A DNA stretch of 64,000 nucleotides from Chryseobacterium nepalense (GTDB lineage Bacteria > Bacteroidota > Bacteroidia > Flavobacteriales > Weeksellaceae): assembly GCF_023195755.1 (NCBI RefSeq), contig NZ_CP096203.1:3720001-3784000 (forward strand), written 5' to 3'. Below the pieces are notes generated by a model. It searched no databases, was not told the DNA's origin, and was given only the letters and a program-made list of their open reading frames with translations. Positions 8,260 through 18,600 of this stretch are shown in pieces; the stretch's first letter is position 1; every line of letters starts with the position of its first letter. The translations under genes and the position numbers were made by a program.

Positions 8260-8997
8260 TCACATTTTAATTGCTTCCACTTCAGCAATCAGTCCTTTGA
8301 AATAGCTTTCGCATTTGGCAATATGAGTTCCGTACCATGAAAAAGCTTCCCCATCCACGATCATGATTTTCTTATCAGGATAAAATACTTTCAGTTCCTC
8401 CATATGTTTTTCTTTAAAAGGAAAGGGTTCGGAAGAAAGCATGATAATTTCAGCTTCTTTTAAATCTTCGGTTTCAATAACAGGATAGCGATTCCGATCC
8501 TTAAAAATATTTTCAAAACCAATTTCACTAAGAATTTTATGAATAAACGTATCCGAACCTATTGTCATATAAGGATTTTTCCAAATAAGATACGCAACCT
8601 TAACCCTGGAGCTAACTTTGGCCTCATTCAGAATATCATAAATTTTGAGATTAAAACATTGCGCTTTTTCTTCTTTGTTGAATAACCTGCCTAAAGTTTT
8701 AAGTAAATAATAATTGTCCTCAATATTTTCAACATTCGTAACAATTACCTTAAAATCGTCCATTAAGGCCTCAACCTGCTCTTTTACGTTTTCTTCCTTA
8801 TTAGCTAAAATCAGATCAGGCTGTAAAGCTTTTATTTTTTCAATGTTGATATTCTTTGTACCACCTATAACAGTTACATTTTTTACTTTTTCAGAAGGAT
8901 GGATACAGAATTTTGTTCTTCCGATGACTTCATTTTCAGTTAAGCCCAGATCAAATAAAGACTCGGTGATAGAGGGGACAAGAGAAACAACTTTCAT
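8260..8997 (-). CDS. BtuF/periplasmic-binding-like protein without signal peptide (helical-backbone metal receptor family)
   Basis: A 245-aa protein of the cobalamin/siderophore-binding fold. It opens directly with the mature-domain motif MKVVSLVPSITESLFDLGL, then VIGRTKFCIHP, GGTKNINIEKIKALQPDLIL, the long connecting helix region, and a second lobe with VAYLIWKNPYMTIGSDTFIH and EIIMLSSEPFPFKEKH. BtuF proteins are normally exported, yet neither signal peptide nor lipobox precedes the first motif here, and no upstream in-frame extension is seen. Such signal-less relatives are frequent in Bacteroidetes; their role is unsettled. No permease or ATPase gene adjoins it. The neighbour mgtE lies upstream in the same direction with 26 bases between them. 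Confidence 0.8.
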   Translation of the reverse strand: MKVVSLVPSITESLFDLGLTENEVIGRTKFCIHPSEKVKNVTVIGGTKNINIEKIKALQPDLILANKEENVKEQVEALMDDFKVIVTNVENIEDNYYLLKTLGRLFNKEEKAQCFNLKIYDILNEAKVSSRVKVAYLIWKNPYMTIGSDTFIHKILSEIGFENIFKDRNRYPVIETEDLKEAEIIMLSSEPFPFKEKHMEELKVFYPDKKIMIVDGEAFSWYGTHIAKCESYFKGLIAEVEAIKM

Positions 8998-9023
8998 AAT
9001 GATATTTTAGACGTTGCCTAAAA

Positions 9024-10346
9024 TTACAAAAGTTTATCCGTTAAGAAAAGTCCGGCAACAGAAAAATAGATAATAAGTCCCGTTACATCTACCAAAGTTG
9101 CAACGAATGGAGCCGAAGAAGTAGCGGGGTCAAGTTTTAGTTTTTTAAGAATAAACGGAACCATAGAGCCGGAAAGAGTTCCCCAAAGTACGATCATTAC
9201 CAAAGAAACGCCCACACTTAGTCCAACGAAAGGCCAATAAATACCATAATTAAAAAAGCCTGCTTTATGCCAGATCATAATCCTCAAAAAGCCGATAATT
9301 CCTAAAATACCACCAAGGAAAAGCCCGGTGAATATTTCTTTTCTCATTACATACCACCAGTCTTTCAGCCCGATTTCCTGAAGGGCCATCGCTCTGATGA
9401 TCAATGTTGCAGCCTGGGAACCTGAATTCCCGCCACTGGATATAATTAAAGGAACAAATAATGCCAAAACAACTGCCTTTTGGATTTCATCTTCAAAATA
9501 TCCCATCGCCGAAGCAGTAAGCATTTCCGAAAGGAAAAGAATAATCAGCCACATTCCTCTCTTTTTTACCATTTCTATAAGAGAAGTCTGGGTGTACGGA
9601 ACATCCAACGCTTCGAGTCCCCCGAACTTCTGGATATCTTCCGTATTCTGCTGCTCAATCTGGTCAAGGATATCGTCAATTGTTACAATGCCTACCAGAA
9701 CTCCGGATTCGGTAACAATAGGAAGCGCAGCCCTGTCATATTTCTCAAAATACTGAACGGCATCTTCTTTTGAAGTGGTAGTTGTAATAGCTACGAAATG
9801 ATTATCGGTGATCTCGGAAACCATGGTGTCTTCTTCGGCAAGCAATAAACTTCCTAAAGCAATATCATCAATCAGCCGGTTTCTTTCGTCCACTACATAA
9901 AGATAATTCATTGTTTCTACCTTACTTCCGACTTTTTTGATCTGTTGAAGGCATCTTTTAATGGTCCATTCTTTACGGATCTGGATATAATAAGGCGTCA
10001 TCAGTCGGGCAATAGAATCAGAATCATAACCCAATAATTTCAGGGCAATTCTTCTTTCCTGAGGATTCAGATGATTGATGGAATATTTAATAAGCTCATC
10101 CGGAAAATCTTCAAACAATGCTGTTCTGTCGTCAGGGGTCATCGCATTGAGGATTTCGGACACTTCATCACTTCCGATACTGCGGATTGTTTCTTCCTGA
10201 AAATCAGGATCCAGGTGAGAAAAAACTTCTGCTTTGTATTCTTTCGGAACTTTCAGGAATGCCAAAAGCCTCTCGTCAGCGTGAAGTTCGCTAAGAGTTT
10301 CGGCAATGTCGGCGGGGTTAAAGATAAGTTCGTCCTTAGAATTCAA
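9024..10346 (-). CDS. mgtE: Magnesium transporter MgtE
   Basis: Inner-membrane Mg2+ channel/transporter of 440 aa. The acidic N domain ([12 protein letters not shown] and related helices) is followed by paired CBS domains ([12 protein letters not shown]-like region and [20 protein letters not shown]), and then by five membrane helices containing [39 protein letters not shown] and the late [20 protein letters not shown]. The conserved GNSGSQ and the aspartate in [10 protein letters not shown] belong to the pore of characterised homologs. The domain order and length are standard. It is probably read together with the BtuF-like gene downstream. Confidence 0.93.
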
Positions 10347-10669
10347 AACCTTATTTTTTGGCTATGCAAAAATAACTCAAATTTTTAAAACAAGAGAATA
10401 CTGCTTTAAATTTAAGGATTAATTAAACTCGTGCATCTATTATCTAAATTAAGTATGAAAATTTTATACATAAAAAAACACCCACAAAAACTGCGAGTGT
10501 AAGAAGAATTTTGAATTGAGATAGTTTGAATGAATTGTTTATTTAAAAATACTAAAATAAATTAAATTATTCACCATGTAATGAATATAATTTCATGAAA
10601 TTCAATGATATGCATAATATCAATTAGAGATTTAAAAAAAGATTGGTGAAAAAATTTTTGATTGAATGG
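10347..10669. other. Intergenic region, AT-rich, no gene seen
   Basis: These 323 bases separate mgtE from the gene encoding a secreted protein. Apart from the terminator hairpin at 10472-10500 I see only AT-rich sequence that must include the mgtE promoter. Confidence 0.6.
10472..10500 (-). terminator. Probable intrinsic terminator (minus strand)
   Basis: Minus-strand ACACTC pairs with GGGTGT across a 12-nt loop and runs into seven T residues. It would end transcription of the gene at 10670-11221. Confidence 0.6.
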
Positions 10670-11221
10670 CTAAAAACCGTTTTCTGCGGAAGGTTTTATT
10701 TTTCGAAGCTGTTTCAGGATGTCTTTAATAGCCCCGTTAGTACCGATCTTTACGGAATTTACCGTAGATCCTAAAAGCCGCATATTTTTTCTGTAGGTGT
10801 CATAATCTGTTTCCGTGATAAGGTTACCCTCCGCATCGAAAAGTTTCATGCTCACGATCACCTGGTTGGAAAAAACATATTTCCCGATTCCTACTTTAAA
10901 ATATTTTACTTTGGGTATGACAGCGAAATCTGCATCATTATTCAGGCAGTAATCTGAAATGGTTTTTTTATCGATGCTGTCAAACGAAATCTGAGTTTCT
11001 GTTTTGAGCATTTTGTTTTTCCTTTCGCTCAGATTATCGGAAACAGCACTGAAAAAGGCTGTGTTGGTGGGTTCTTTAATTTCTTCAATATCGGGTTCTA
11101 CCTGGGGATTGAAGTAAAGTATTCGCTTTACTTTTGCCTCATGGTTATTTTGCGCTTTCAGCAAAGAAGAGCCTGAAAAGATAATAATGGCGAATAGTAT
11201 GAAAACAGTAGAATTTCTCAT
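10670..11221 (-). CDS. Secreted hypothetical protein
   Basis: A 183-aa exported protein. A signal peptide (MRNSTVFILFAIIIFSGSSL, cleavage near LKAQ) precedes a mature part with KRILYFNPQVEPDIEEI, an aspartate-rich AISDYCLNNDADFAVIPKVK-like middle region and a predicted beta segment VIVSMKLFDAEGNLI. The middle resembles the general pattern of outer-membrane or periplasmic proteins that bind to a target named in DxDFAVIP motifs, but I do not recognise the family. I chose the ATG at 11221 over one 12 bases upstream because it gives the standard short basic N-region. It stands alone, with a terminator downstream. Confidence 0.7.
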   Translation of the reverse strand: MRNSTVFILFAIIIFSGSSLLKAQNNHEAKVKRILYFNPQVEPDIEEIKEPTNTAFFSAVSDNLSERKNKMLKTETQISFDSIDKKTISDYCLNNDADFAVIPKVKYFKVGIGKYVFSNQVIVSMKLFDAEGNLITETDYDTYRKNMRLLGSTVNSVKIGTNGAIKDILKQLRKIKPSAENGF

Positions 11222-11326
11222 CATGAATACCATGCAAAAGTACTGCCTTTTAACACGATATCATAATTTTTTTAAGAAATATTTAACATATTTTTCTATC
11301 AAAATCAATTTATGAAATCAATAATG

Positions 11327-11357
11327 TTTGTAAAATCAAAAAAATATCGTACTTTTG
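11327..11357 (+). promoter_or_regulatory. rpsO promoter, Bacteroidetes type
   Basis: TTTG at 11327-11330 and TACTTTTG at 11350-11357 are separated by 19 bases, a full match to the Bacteroidetes TTTG / TAnnTTTG promoter. It lies 36 bases before the rpsO start codon. Confidence 0.8.
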
Positions 11358-11393
11358 CAGCCGTTACATAATAATCATTTAAATAATATTGGA

Positions 11394-11663
11394 ATGTACT
11401 TAAATACAGAAAAAAAGCAGGAAATTTTCGCAAAACACGGAAAATCTGCACAAGACACAGGGAGTGCTGAAGGACAAGTTGCACTTTTCACTTTCAGAAT
11501 CAACCACCTTTCTGCTCACTTGAAGAGCAATCACAAAGATTACAACACAGAAAGATCTTTGGTGAAACTGGTAGGTAAAAGAAAAAGATTATTAGATTAT
11601 CTTAAAAAGAAAGATATCGAAAGATATAGAGCAATTATTGCTGAATTAGGTTTAAGAAAGTAA
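11394..11663 (+). CDS. rpsO: 30S ribosomal protein S15
   Basis: Primary 16S rRNA-binding protein of the small subunit platform. The 89-aa length is standard, and the family core is plain: DTGSAEGQVALFTFRINHLS, LKSNHKDYNTERSL and LVGKRKRLLDYLKKKDIERY. I chose the ATG at 11394 because family members begin with MYLNTEKKQ-like residues; an upstream in-frame codon would add a non-homologous extension overlapping the promoter. A full promoter lies upstream and an intrinsic terminator 19 bases downstream. rpsO next to pnp is a common bacterial arrangement, and PNPase and S15 are often regulated together. Confidence 0.97.
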   Translation: MYLNTEKKQEIFAKHGKSAQDTGSAEGQVALFTFRINHLSAHLKSNHKDYNTERSLVKLVGKRKRLLDYLKKKDIERYRAIIAELGLRK

Positions 11664-11682
11664 TCTACAAAGATTTTAAAGG

Positions 11683-11709
11683 GCAGCTTCGGAAGAAGCT
11701 GCTTTTTTT
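11683..11709 (+). terminator. rpsO intrinsic terminator
   Basis: GCAGCTTC pairs with GAAGCTGC around a GGAA loop and is followed by seven T residues. Confidence 0.9.
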
Positions 11710-11871
11710 GTGCATTTAATTGGTAAAGAATGCACCTATTCATTTTTTTTGGATCTCTGCAATAATCATTATTTACCCGGAAAAATGAGCGCTAGTTACT
11801 GAAAACATAAATTAGTAACCATTTTGATATGGATTTTATCCGGAAGCGGTGCTAGATCCAAATAATTACAT

Positions 11872-11879
11872 TAAATTTG
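11872..11879 (+). promoter_or_regulatory. Probable pnp -7 box
   Basis: TAAATTTG matches TAnnTTTG 67 bases before the pnp start. No clear -33 TTTG stands at the expected distance. Confidence 0.5.
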
Positions 11880-11945
11880 CATCGAAAATTTAAAAAGTTT
11901 AAATATTAATCGTACTCAATACGGGGTACAAGAAGACAATTTTTT

Positions 11946-14213
11946 ATGAGTATACCTCAAGCGTTTACAGAAACGATTACTCTTGCAGACGGCAGAGAAA
12001 TTACTATTGAAACGGGGAAGCTGGCAAAACAGGCAGACGGATCCGTAGTCGTAAAATGTGGCGGAACAATGCTTTTAGCGACTGTTGTTGCCAATAAAGA
12101 AGCCAATCCCGGTGTGGATTTTTTACCGTTAACGGTAGATTACAGAGAAAAATTTTATGCAGGAGGAAGAATTCCGGGAAACTTTTTCCGAAGAGAAGCA
12201 AGACCTTCTGATCAGGAGATTTTAACGATGCGTCTGGTAGACAGGGTGCTGCGTCCGCTTTTCCCTGAAGATTTCCACGCGGAAGTTCAGGTAATGATTT
12301 CACTTATTTCTTACGACGGGAAAACCATTCCTGATGATCTGGCAGGTTTGGCGGCTTCTGCAGCCATTGCCATTACCGATATTCCTTTCAACGGACCGAT
12401 GTCTGAAGTAAGAGTGGTAAGATTTGACGGCCAGCTGGCTATTAACCCAAGTTATGAGCAGCTGAAAGATTCTGAGCTGGATATCATGGTGGGAGCTACT
12501 AAAGATTCTATCGTAATGGTAGAAGGAGAGATGAAAGAAATTTCCGAGCAGGAAATGCTGGAAGCCATTATCTTCGCACACGCTGAAATCAAAAAACAAA
12601 TTGAAGCTCAGGAAAGATTAGCTGAAAAAGTAGGTAAGGCTTTCCCTAAAAGAGAATATTCCCACGAAGTTCATGAGGAGGCTATCCGTGAAAAAGTGTG
12701 GAAAGAGTGCTATGACAAAGTATATGAAGTAGCAAAAACACCTTCTGCAAAAGAAGAAAGACACGAAAAATTCAAGGCTGTTCTTGATGAATTCCTGGCT
12801 CAGTACGTGGATAATCCTGAAGAGCTGGAAAGAATAACACCTTTCGCCAAAATATATTACCACGATGTAGAAAAAGAGGCTATGCGCCAGATGATCCTTG
12901 AAGACAATATCCGTCTTGACGGCCGTGATCCGCAAACGATCCGTCCGATCTGGTCTGAAATTGATTATCTTCCGGGAGCACACGGTTCTGCGATCTTTAC
13001 AAGAGGAGAAACCCAGTCTTTAACAGCGGTAACCTTAGGTTCTGTAAAAGATGCCAACATGGTAGACAGTGTAATTTCTCAGCACGATGAGAAATTCTTC
13101 CTTCATTATAACTTCCCTCCATTCTCAACAGGAGAAGCAAGACCTTTAAGAGGAACTTCAAGAAGAGAGGTAGGACACGGAAACTTAGCTCAGAGAGCAC
13201 TGCAGGCTGTAATTCCTGAAGAAAATCCATATACCATCAGAATTGTTTCCGATATTCTTGAATCCAACGGTTCGTCTTCCATGGCAACGGTTTGTGCAGG
13301 AACATTGGCATTAATGGATGCAGGGGTGCAGATTACAAAACCTGTTTCCGGGATTGCAATGGGATTGATCACGGATACGAAATCCGGTAAATTTACCGTA
13401 CTTTCTGATATCTTAGGAGATGAGGATCACCTGGGAGATATGGACTTTAAAGTAACCGGAACTGCAGACGGTATCACGGCCTGCCAGATGGATATCAAAA
13501 TCCAGGGACTTTCTATGGATATCATGGAAAAAGCGTTGATGCAGGCAAGAGACGGAAGATTACACATCTTAAATAAAATCACGGAAACAATTGCTGAACC
13601 GAGAGCCGACGTAAAACCTCACGCTCCGAAAATGGTGGTAATGGAAATTCCGAAAGACTTCATCGGTGCGGTAATCGGACCTGGTGGAAAAATCATTCAG
13701 CAGATGCAGAAAGATACGGATACGGTGATCGCGATTGAAGAGATCGGAGAAATCGGACGTATTGAAATTGCAGGTACTGACAGAGAGAAGATCAATGCTG
13801 CTGTGGCGAAAATCAATGAGATCACTTTTGTACCGGTTGTAGGACAGGTGTACAACGGAAAAGTTGTTAAGATCATGGATTTCGGTGCCTTCGTAGCGAT
13901 CGCAAAAGGAACGGAAGGACTTCTTCACATCTCGGAAATCGAGTGGGCTCGTCTTGATAAAGTACCTTACAAAGAAGGAGATGAAGTGGAAGTAAAGTTT
14001 ATGGGTTATGACGACCGTAAGAAAATGAAGCTTTCCAGAAAAGTTCTTTTGCCAAGACCACCAAGACCTGAGAAAAAGGAAGGTGAGCAAAGAGGTCCTA
14101 GACCGGAAGGTCAGAACAGAGCTGACAGACCGGCGAGACCAGAAGGCAACAGAAGACCAGAGGGCGAAGGCGAGAAACCTGCCGGAGATCAGAATCCTTC
14201 TAACGAAGCTTAA
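11946..14213 (+). CDS. pnp: Polyribonucleotide nucleotidyltransferase (PNPase)
   Basis: Phosphorolytic 3'-5' exoribonuclease in mRNA turnover; trimeric, cytoplasmic. In order: first RNase PH domain ([20 protein letters not shown], then [20 protein letters not shown]), a helical linker, second catalytic RNase PH domain ([20 protein letters not shown] and [19 protein letters not shown]), KH domain with the GGKIIQ loop ([12 protein letters not shown]), and S1 domain ([15 protein letters not shown]). The last about 50 residues are an Arg/Pro/Glu-rich, low-complexity tail ([17 protein letters not shown]) often present in Bacteroidetes PNPases and probably disordered. The 755-aa length is normal. 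It follows rpsO, but a terminator separates the two. Confidence 0.97.
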   Translation: MSIPQAFTETITLADGREITIETGKLAKQADGSVVVKCGGTMLLATVVANKEANPGVDFLPLTVDYREKFYAGGRIPGNFFRREARPSDQEILTMRLVDRVLRPLFPEDFHAEVQVMISLISYDGKTIPDDLAGLAASAAIAITDIPFNGPMSEVRVVRFDGQLAINPSYEQLKDSELDIMVGATKDSIVMVEGEMKEISEQEMLEAIIFAHAEIKKQIEAQERLAEKVGKAFPKREYSHEVHEEAIREKVWKECYDKVYEVAKTPSAKEERHEKFKAVLDEFLAQYVDNPEELERITPFAKIYYHDVEKEAMRQMILEDNIRLDGRDPQTIRPIWSEIDYLPGAHGSAIFTRGETQSLTAVTLGSVKDANMVDSVISQHDEKFFLHYNFPPFSTGEARPLRGTSRREVGHGNLAQRALQAVIPEENPYTIRIVSDILESNGSSSMATVCAGTLALMDAGVQITKPVSGIAMGLITDTKSGKFTVLSDILGDEDHLGDMDFKVTGTADGITACQMDIKIQGLSMDIMEKALMQARDGRLHILNKITETIAEPRADVKPHAPKMVVMEIPKDFIGAVIGPGGKIIQQMQKDTDTVIAIEEIGEIGRIEIAGTDREKINAAVAKINEITFVPVVGQVYNGKVVKIMDFGAFVAIAKGTEGLLHISEIEWARLDKVPYKEGDEVEVKFMGYDDRKKMKLSRKVLLPRPPRPEKKEGEQRGPRPEGQNRADRPARPEGNRRPEGEGEKPAGDQNPSNEA

Positions 14214-14235
14214 GATTATCATCATCGATTATATG

Positions 14236-14261
14236 AAACCACCGAATTCCGGTGGTTTTTT
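14236..14261 (+). terminator. pnp intrinsic terminator
   Basis: AAACCACCG pairs with CGGTGGTTT around a 5-nt loop, with further T residues. Confidence 0.85.
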
Positions 14262-14457
14262 GTTTGGGTAAGGTTGGGAACACGCATTGCAAATCCGCGC
14301 GATCTGCGTCTATGTATTGTATCGTTGAGATTTACAGAGATTGGACCCCTTCGGAGTCCCGCTGTTTCGTACTGTTATTTTTCTACACAGCTGCTGTTCC
14401 TACGGAAGTTGTATACTACTTTTATTGATGCCGGATTAATGGATCATACAGGTATGA

Positions 14458-14604
14458 AAATATAATTTACAGTTGCAAAAATATTGTTTACAGGAGCAGG
14501 AATATAAATTGCAGGCTGAAGAATATTATTTACAGGCAAAAGAATATATATTGCAGTTGTGATATTATGGTTTGCAGACGCAAAAATATAATTTGCAGGC
14601 GGCA
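14458..14604 (+). repeat. Seven diverged copies of a 21-bp tandem repeat in exact phase
   Basis: The word TTTRCAG/ATTGCAG recurs at 14466, 14487, 14508, 14529, 14550, 14571 and 14592, each exactly 21 bases apart, while the rest of each unit (pattern GAATATAATTTGCAGGCGCAA) varies. Insertions and deletions are absent although the substitutions are many. Read in one plus frame the units give a heptad such as EYKLQAE with one TGA inside; on the minus strand a frame stays open across all units (pattern PVNNILQ). Confidence 0.75.
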
Positions 14605-14609
14605 GAATA

Positions 14610-14642
14610 TAAAAATATCCTGACCGAATATTCGATCAGGAT
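14610..14642 (-). terminator. Probable terminator of the 261-aa gene
   Basis: ATCCTGA (14617-14623) pairs with TCAGGAT (14636-14642); on the minus strand the stem is followed by a T-rich stretch. Confidence 0.6.
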
Positions 14643-14707
14643 GATTTAAATCAAATTATAGATTGTTGTAGAATGAATCTTTGGTTTACTGGCTTTTTCA
14701 TTACAGT

Positions 14708-15493
14708 TTACTGATTCGAAACGACAGTAAATTTAATACCTGAAACCGTCAGATATTCCGGGGAAGTGCCACCGTAAAGGCTCTTCATATATTTTTTAAC
14801 ATTCAGGGCAATCGAGTAGAGGCCGGTTCCTTCCGTATACAATATTTTATCTCTTTCTATCAGTTTAAGATTCAGCTCCGCCTCGGTCTGGTCTACTGCC
14901 TGTGTTGCGCTTACCAGCTCGCTTTTATAAGTGTTGAGGCTGGTTAATTTTAATTCATCTTCCTGGGGGGCATACGCTGAAATGGTTGTTAAGAGCTGCA
15001 ATAGCACCCCGAAATTATCGGCCCTTTGGGTGAAAGACTGCCTGGAGGAAGAAATAGTTTTTGGGGCTTCTTTTCCTGTTTCGGTTGTTTTGACAGATTT
15101 CTTTGTGGTTCCCTGGATAGAACGGTTCAATGATTTTGCCTGGTCTATGGTCCCTTGTGGTAATCCGAGGATTTCCAGTCGGTTCACAATGCGGGTACAG
15201 GTTGCTTTCAGGTTCTCAAAAGCCTCCTGACGTAAGGCGATGGCATTTTTGTTGGCATTCCGCTTATCTTCCACTTCGCTTATTTTGGCTGTTGCCGTAT
15301 TGTACAGTGCCTGAAGGCTGGCTACGGTAAGCTCAGGAACCGGCGGATTGTACAAACTGTACACGGAAACCTGCTGGATGAGCTTTTGGAGGTTGGCGAC
15401 ATTTCGGGCATGGCCGACTTCGCTCGCGGTTTTTGGATTGTTTTTCTCGGGTTCAGGATTGCCCTGCAATTCGGGATTTGTTTCCATATGCAT
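14708..15493 (-). CDS. Hypothetical protein with an internal duplication, lineage-specific
   Basis: A 261-aa soluble protein I do not assign to a named family. It lacks signal peptide and membrane segments. The N-terminal 30 residues are Pro/Asn/Glu-rich and probably disordered. Two halves look related: residues around 58-110 (SLQALYNTATAKISEVEDKR and the following helix) and residues around 180-240 (SLNTYKSELVSATQAVDQTE and the following helix) both read as a helix, a turn, a second long helix with N/K/L/E content, ending in similar RLEILGL/KKYMKSLYG segments. A Lys/Thr/Ser-rich linker joins them. This helical-hairpin pair could be a small coiled-coil or phage-tail-like structural protein. 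It borders the 21-bp repeat region. Confidence 0.65.
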   Translation of the reverse strand: MHMETNPELQGNPEPEKNNPKTASEVGHARNVANLQKLIQQVSVYSLYNPPVPELTVASLQALYNTATAKISEVEDKRNANKNAIALRQEAFENLKATCTRIVNRLEILGLPQGTIDQAKSLNRSIQGTTKKSVKTTETGKEAPKTISSSRQSFTQRADNFGVLLQLLTTISAYAPQEDELKLTSLNTYKSELVSATQAVDQTEAELNLKLIERDKILYTEGTGLYSIALNVKKYMKSLYGGTSPEYLTVSGIKFTVVSNQ

Positions 15494-15600
15494 TTGTGTT
15501 TTTAAGTTAGTGGAACAAATATAAAATTTATTTTAAAGGGAAGAAATTTTGGAGGGAAGTATTTGGGTGTTATTATTTTATGTTAAGTGAAGGGTATGTA

Positions 15601-15630
15601 AAAACCCTGGCTGATGAGCGAGGGTTTTTA
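15601..15630 (-). terminator. Probable terminator of the SIR2-STAND gene
   Basis: AAAAACCCT pairs with AGGGTTTTT across a 12-nt loop, 31 bases beyond the stop of the minus-strand gene. Confidence 0.7.
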
Positions 15631-15660
15631 AGAAGTGATTGGAAAATCTACGTTATCAGA

Positions 15661-18600
15661 TTATTGGGCAGCTATAAATTTTTCCCATTTTTGAGTATTA
15701 GTTTCTACAAAACTTTTTAAATTATCCAAACCAAAATACGAATAAGAAAAATTGTAATTACTGTCTAAATTATTATCTAAATTTTCAAATAGATGATTTA
15801 TATATTGGTATTTGTAAAATTTAGAAAGTGATAGGCCTTCCTGTACGATATCTTCATAATCTTTTGAGTCGATTTCTTTTAAAAATTTTGCATAGAAAAA
15901 TATAGCTTCTAAATAGTAATATTTAATATGTTTTAAATTTGATATTGCTTCTTTAAAATATGTTATTTTGCTAATTGTCTCTTCAGTATTAAAGGCGAAC
16001 ATCAGATTTTTAAGTCCTTTTGTATAGGGATTTGTTATGACAAGTTTTTTTATTTCTTTAAGTGTTAACTTTTCAACTTTTGATAAAGTATATGTGCATT
16101 GCATTATCTCAAGGTGCTCTTCCATATAAAGATCACTAATGTGTTTTTTCAATTCATCTACATTTAGACTTCTGCTTCGTAATAAATATTCAAAGTAATA
16201 GAATGAGTTAATATTCTTAATATATTTTATATTATCTATTCCTAAGTAATGATAGTCACTATACAGATTTTTATCGTAGTTATCATTCTTAATAAACATT
16301 TTAAGATATTCTATTGTATTTCCCTCCATTGAATGTACTTGTGAAATTAAATTTTTCCATTTAAGTTCACTTTTATTTTCATTACTCATATTTCTATTTT
16401 TCATCTCATCAGTTGATAGTAATTTTTTCATCTCAATATATGAATTATCAAATTCAACATGATAATACAATTCTCGTAAAATTATTGTTTTTATCAGATT
16501 TTCAGCATCTTCAATTTCAGAAAAGTATTCAATAATTGATTCTAGTTTATTGTTGAAGTAAAGTACATTTTTGGTACTTGTTAAAAAGTCTTCAAGTTCA
16601 TATATGTATTCTAAAATTGAATTTTTAATACCTAATAAATCATTACCTGTTATAGAATAAATATATTCTAAAACCTGTAATAAATTATTTTTAACTTTTA
16701 AGCTTAATTTTAAGCTAAATGAGTCACTTTTTTTCCGTGAGTAAAAATGTAGAGTTTTTAAAATAAAACGATTATATAGATATGCATCAATACAATATTT
16801 CTGCTTATTATCTTTATGTTTGTTAAACTGAAAGTCAGCAAATCTTCTGATTATAGGCTGTAATTGTAATATTCCATTGTAATTTTCTAAAAGAGATTTA
16901 TTTTCTAATTGTTTTATTTCCGTATCGGTGATATTATTTGACGATTTTCTTTTTTGAAAACATTTTTTAAAATCTGGTAAATTAATCCCATCTGGAAAAA
17001 GACTTAATAACTCAAAAGCTAATTTCTGTCTTGAGTTCAATGATGTATAAGAATAATTAATAGATTGAAAAATTGATTTTGTTCTCTCAATATTTAAATC
17101 GGCAGTATTTTTAAAGACGTCTGAATACTCTTCATTTAGAGTTTCAAAGAAATGATCTCGGATTTGATCCCTTAGTTGACTAATCTTCATTGTTGGACGA
17201 GATGTTGTAACTAATTTAATTGCTAATGGATTGTTAGCTAGTAAATCCTCTAAAATATCTGTCCTGAGAATCTTTATATCTTCAGAAGAGTAATTTTTAT
17301 TACCATAGTTTGCCATAAATAGTTTTAACGCATCATCTGTTGTCATTGGTGTTAAAGTAAAAACTTCCTCAAACTCTTTATTGCTTATAATATCTCTTGA
17401 TGTGATAACTATATTGGAATAATCTGAAGTAAATTCCAAAAGTTCGATAACTTTTAAATATTCCTCATTATCTAAATTATTTACAACGGTCTCAAAATTA
17501 TCTAATATTAAAAGTGAATCTATTTTTTCTGAGCTATAATTTTCAATTAAATATTCTCTGAAATTTAATATATCTTTTAGATTAAAGCCTTCAATAACTA
17601 TTTCCTCAAAATCATCAAATGACTTTATAGTTTCACAAGATTTAAAATTTACACCATTTTTATAGTAACCCCTATTGTATAATTCGTATGATATTTTTTT
17701 AACTAGTGTTGTTTTACCCAAACCACCTGAGGCTTTAATATTTAAAATTTTGTTTGATGAGTTTAAAAATAAAAACCTTGATATTAAATTACTTTGTTCT
17801 TCAATTCTCCCAATAACATCAGTAAGACATTTCTTACCAATATCTAAATTACGATTATTGCCGTAAAAATTATTTTTGAACGTTTTTCCCTTTTCTAATT
17901 CAACTTTCCATTCAACATCATTACTCTTAATATTTGTATCTGTAAATGAATTTTTTTTTTCTGTTATAATTTTATGTAAAAATTTTTTAATTGTTTGATT
18001 CTTGTATTCAAAAATATTTATAATAGGATGAGTTATATGCTTAATTTCTACTTGTTCATTTGTTAGTAACAGAATAGGTATACTTGGATTAGTTATATTA
18101 TCTACAATATCATCAAGAGAGATTAAAATATTTTTAAGATTTTTGTCTTCGATATAGATATTGTTTTTGTAGACATTTGATATTATTATGAGTAAATCGT
18201 AATCTTCAATTAAGTTTAATGTATTTAGATTTAGATACCCGATTAGAATTTCCGCGTTTATGTTTTCAAATAGAGAAATTGTATTTCTATATTCATCAGC
18301 ATAATTTTGATCAATAATATCTGGATAAAGTATGACTATTTTTTTTACTTTATGTTCAATTTTAATCTGCTGGCTTAAATTAATTTGTGTTGGAATAATA
18401 TCTTTTTTGAAACTGATTAATTCATCGATTTTAGTTTCTAATTTTGAATAATCTTCTATTTCAATTATATTAAGGAAATCATATTTTTCAAAGGCCTTGG
18501 CATCGGGAGTTATTATAAAGTGTTTATTATTACCGCCAAAGGTCTTATTCATTTTATCAAATATTAAATTAATATCCGGATCGCTAAAGCTAAAACCTAT

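Larger units (their letters stand above)
14262..14707. other. Accessory intergenic region with a phased 21-bp tandem repeat
   Basis: About 445 bases without a convincing gene between pnp and the 261-aa gene. The first part (14280-14450) has only short, GC-richer words resembling intergenic repeat fragments. The second part carries the 21-bp repeat described separately, and the end holds the terminator of the minus-strand gene. Confidence 0.65.

Noticed and set aside
13569-14225. A 218-residue open frame opposite the C-terminal part of pnp
   Set aside because: Arg/Ser/Phe-rich translation typical of an antisense shadow of PNPase sequence.
14458-14604. A CRISPR array reading for the 21-bp repeat
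   Set aside because: There are no unique spacers between repeats, the units are adjacent and too short, and no cas genes are present.
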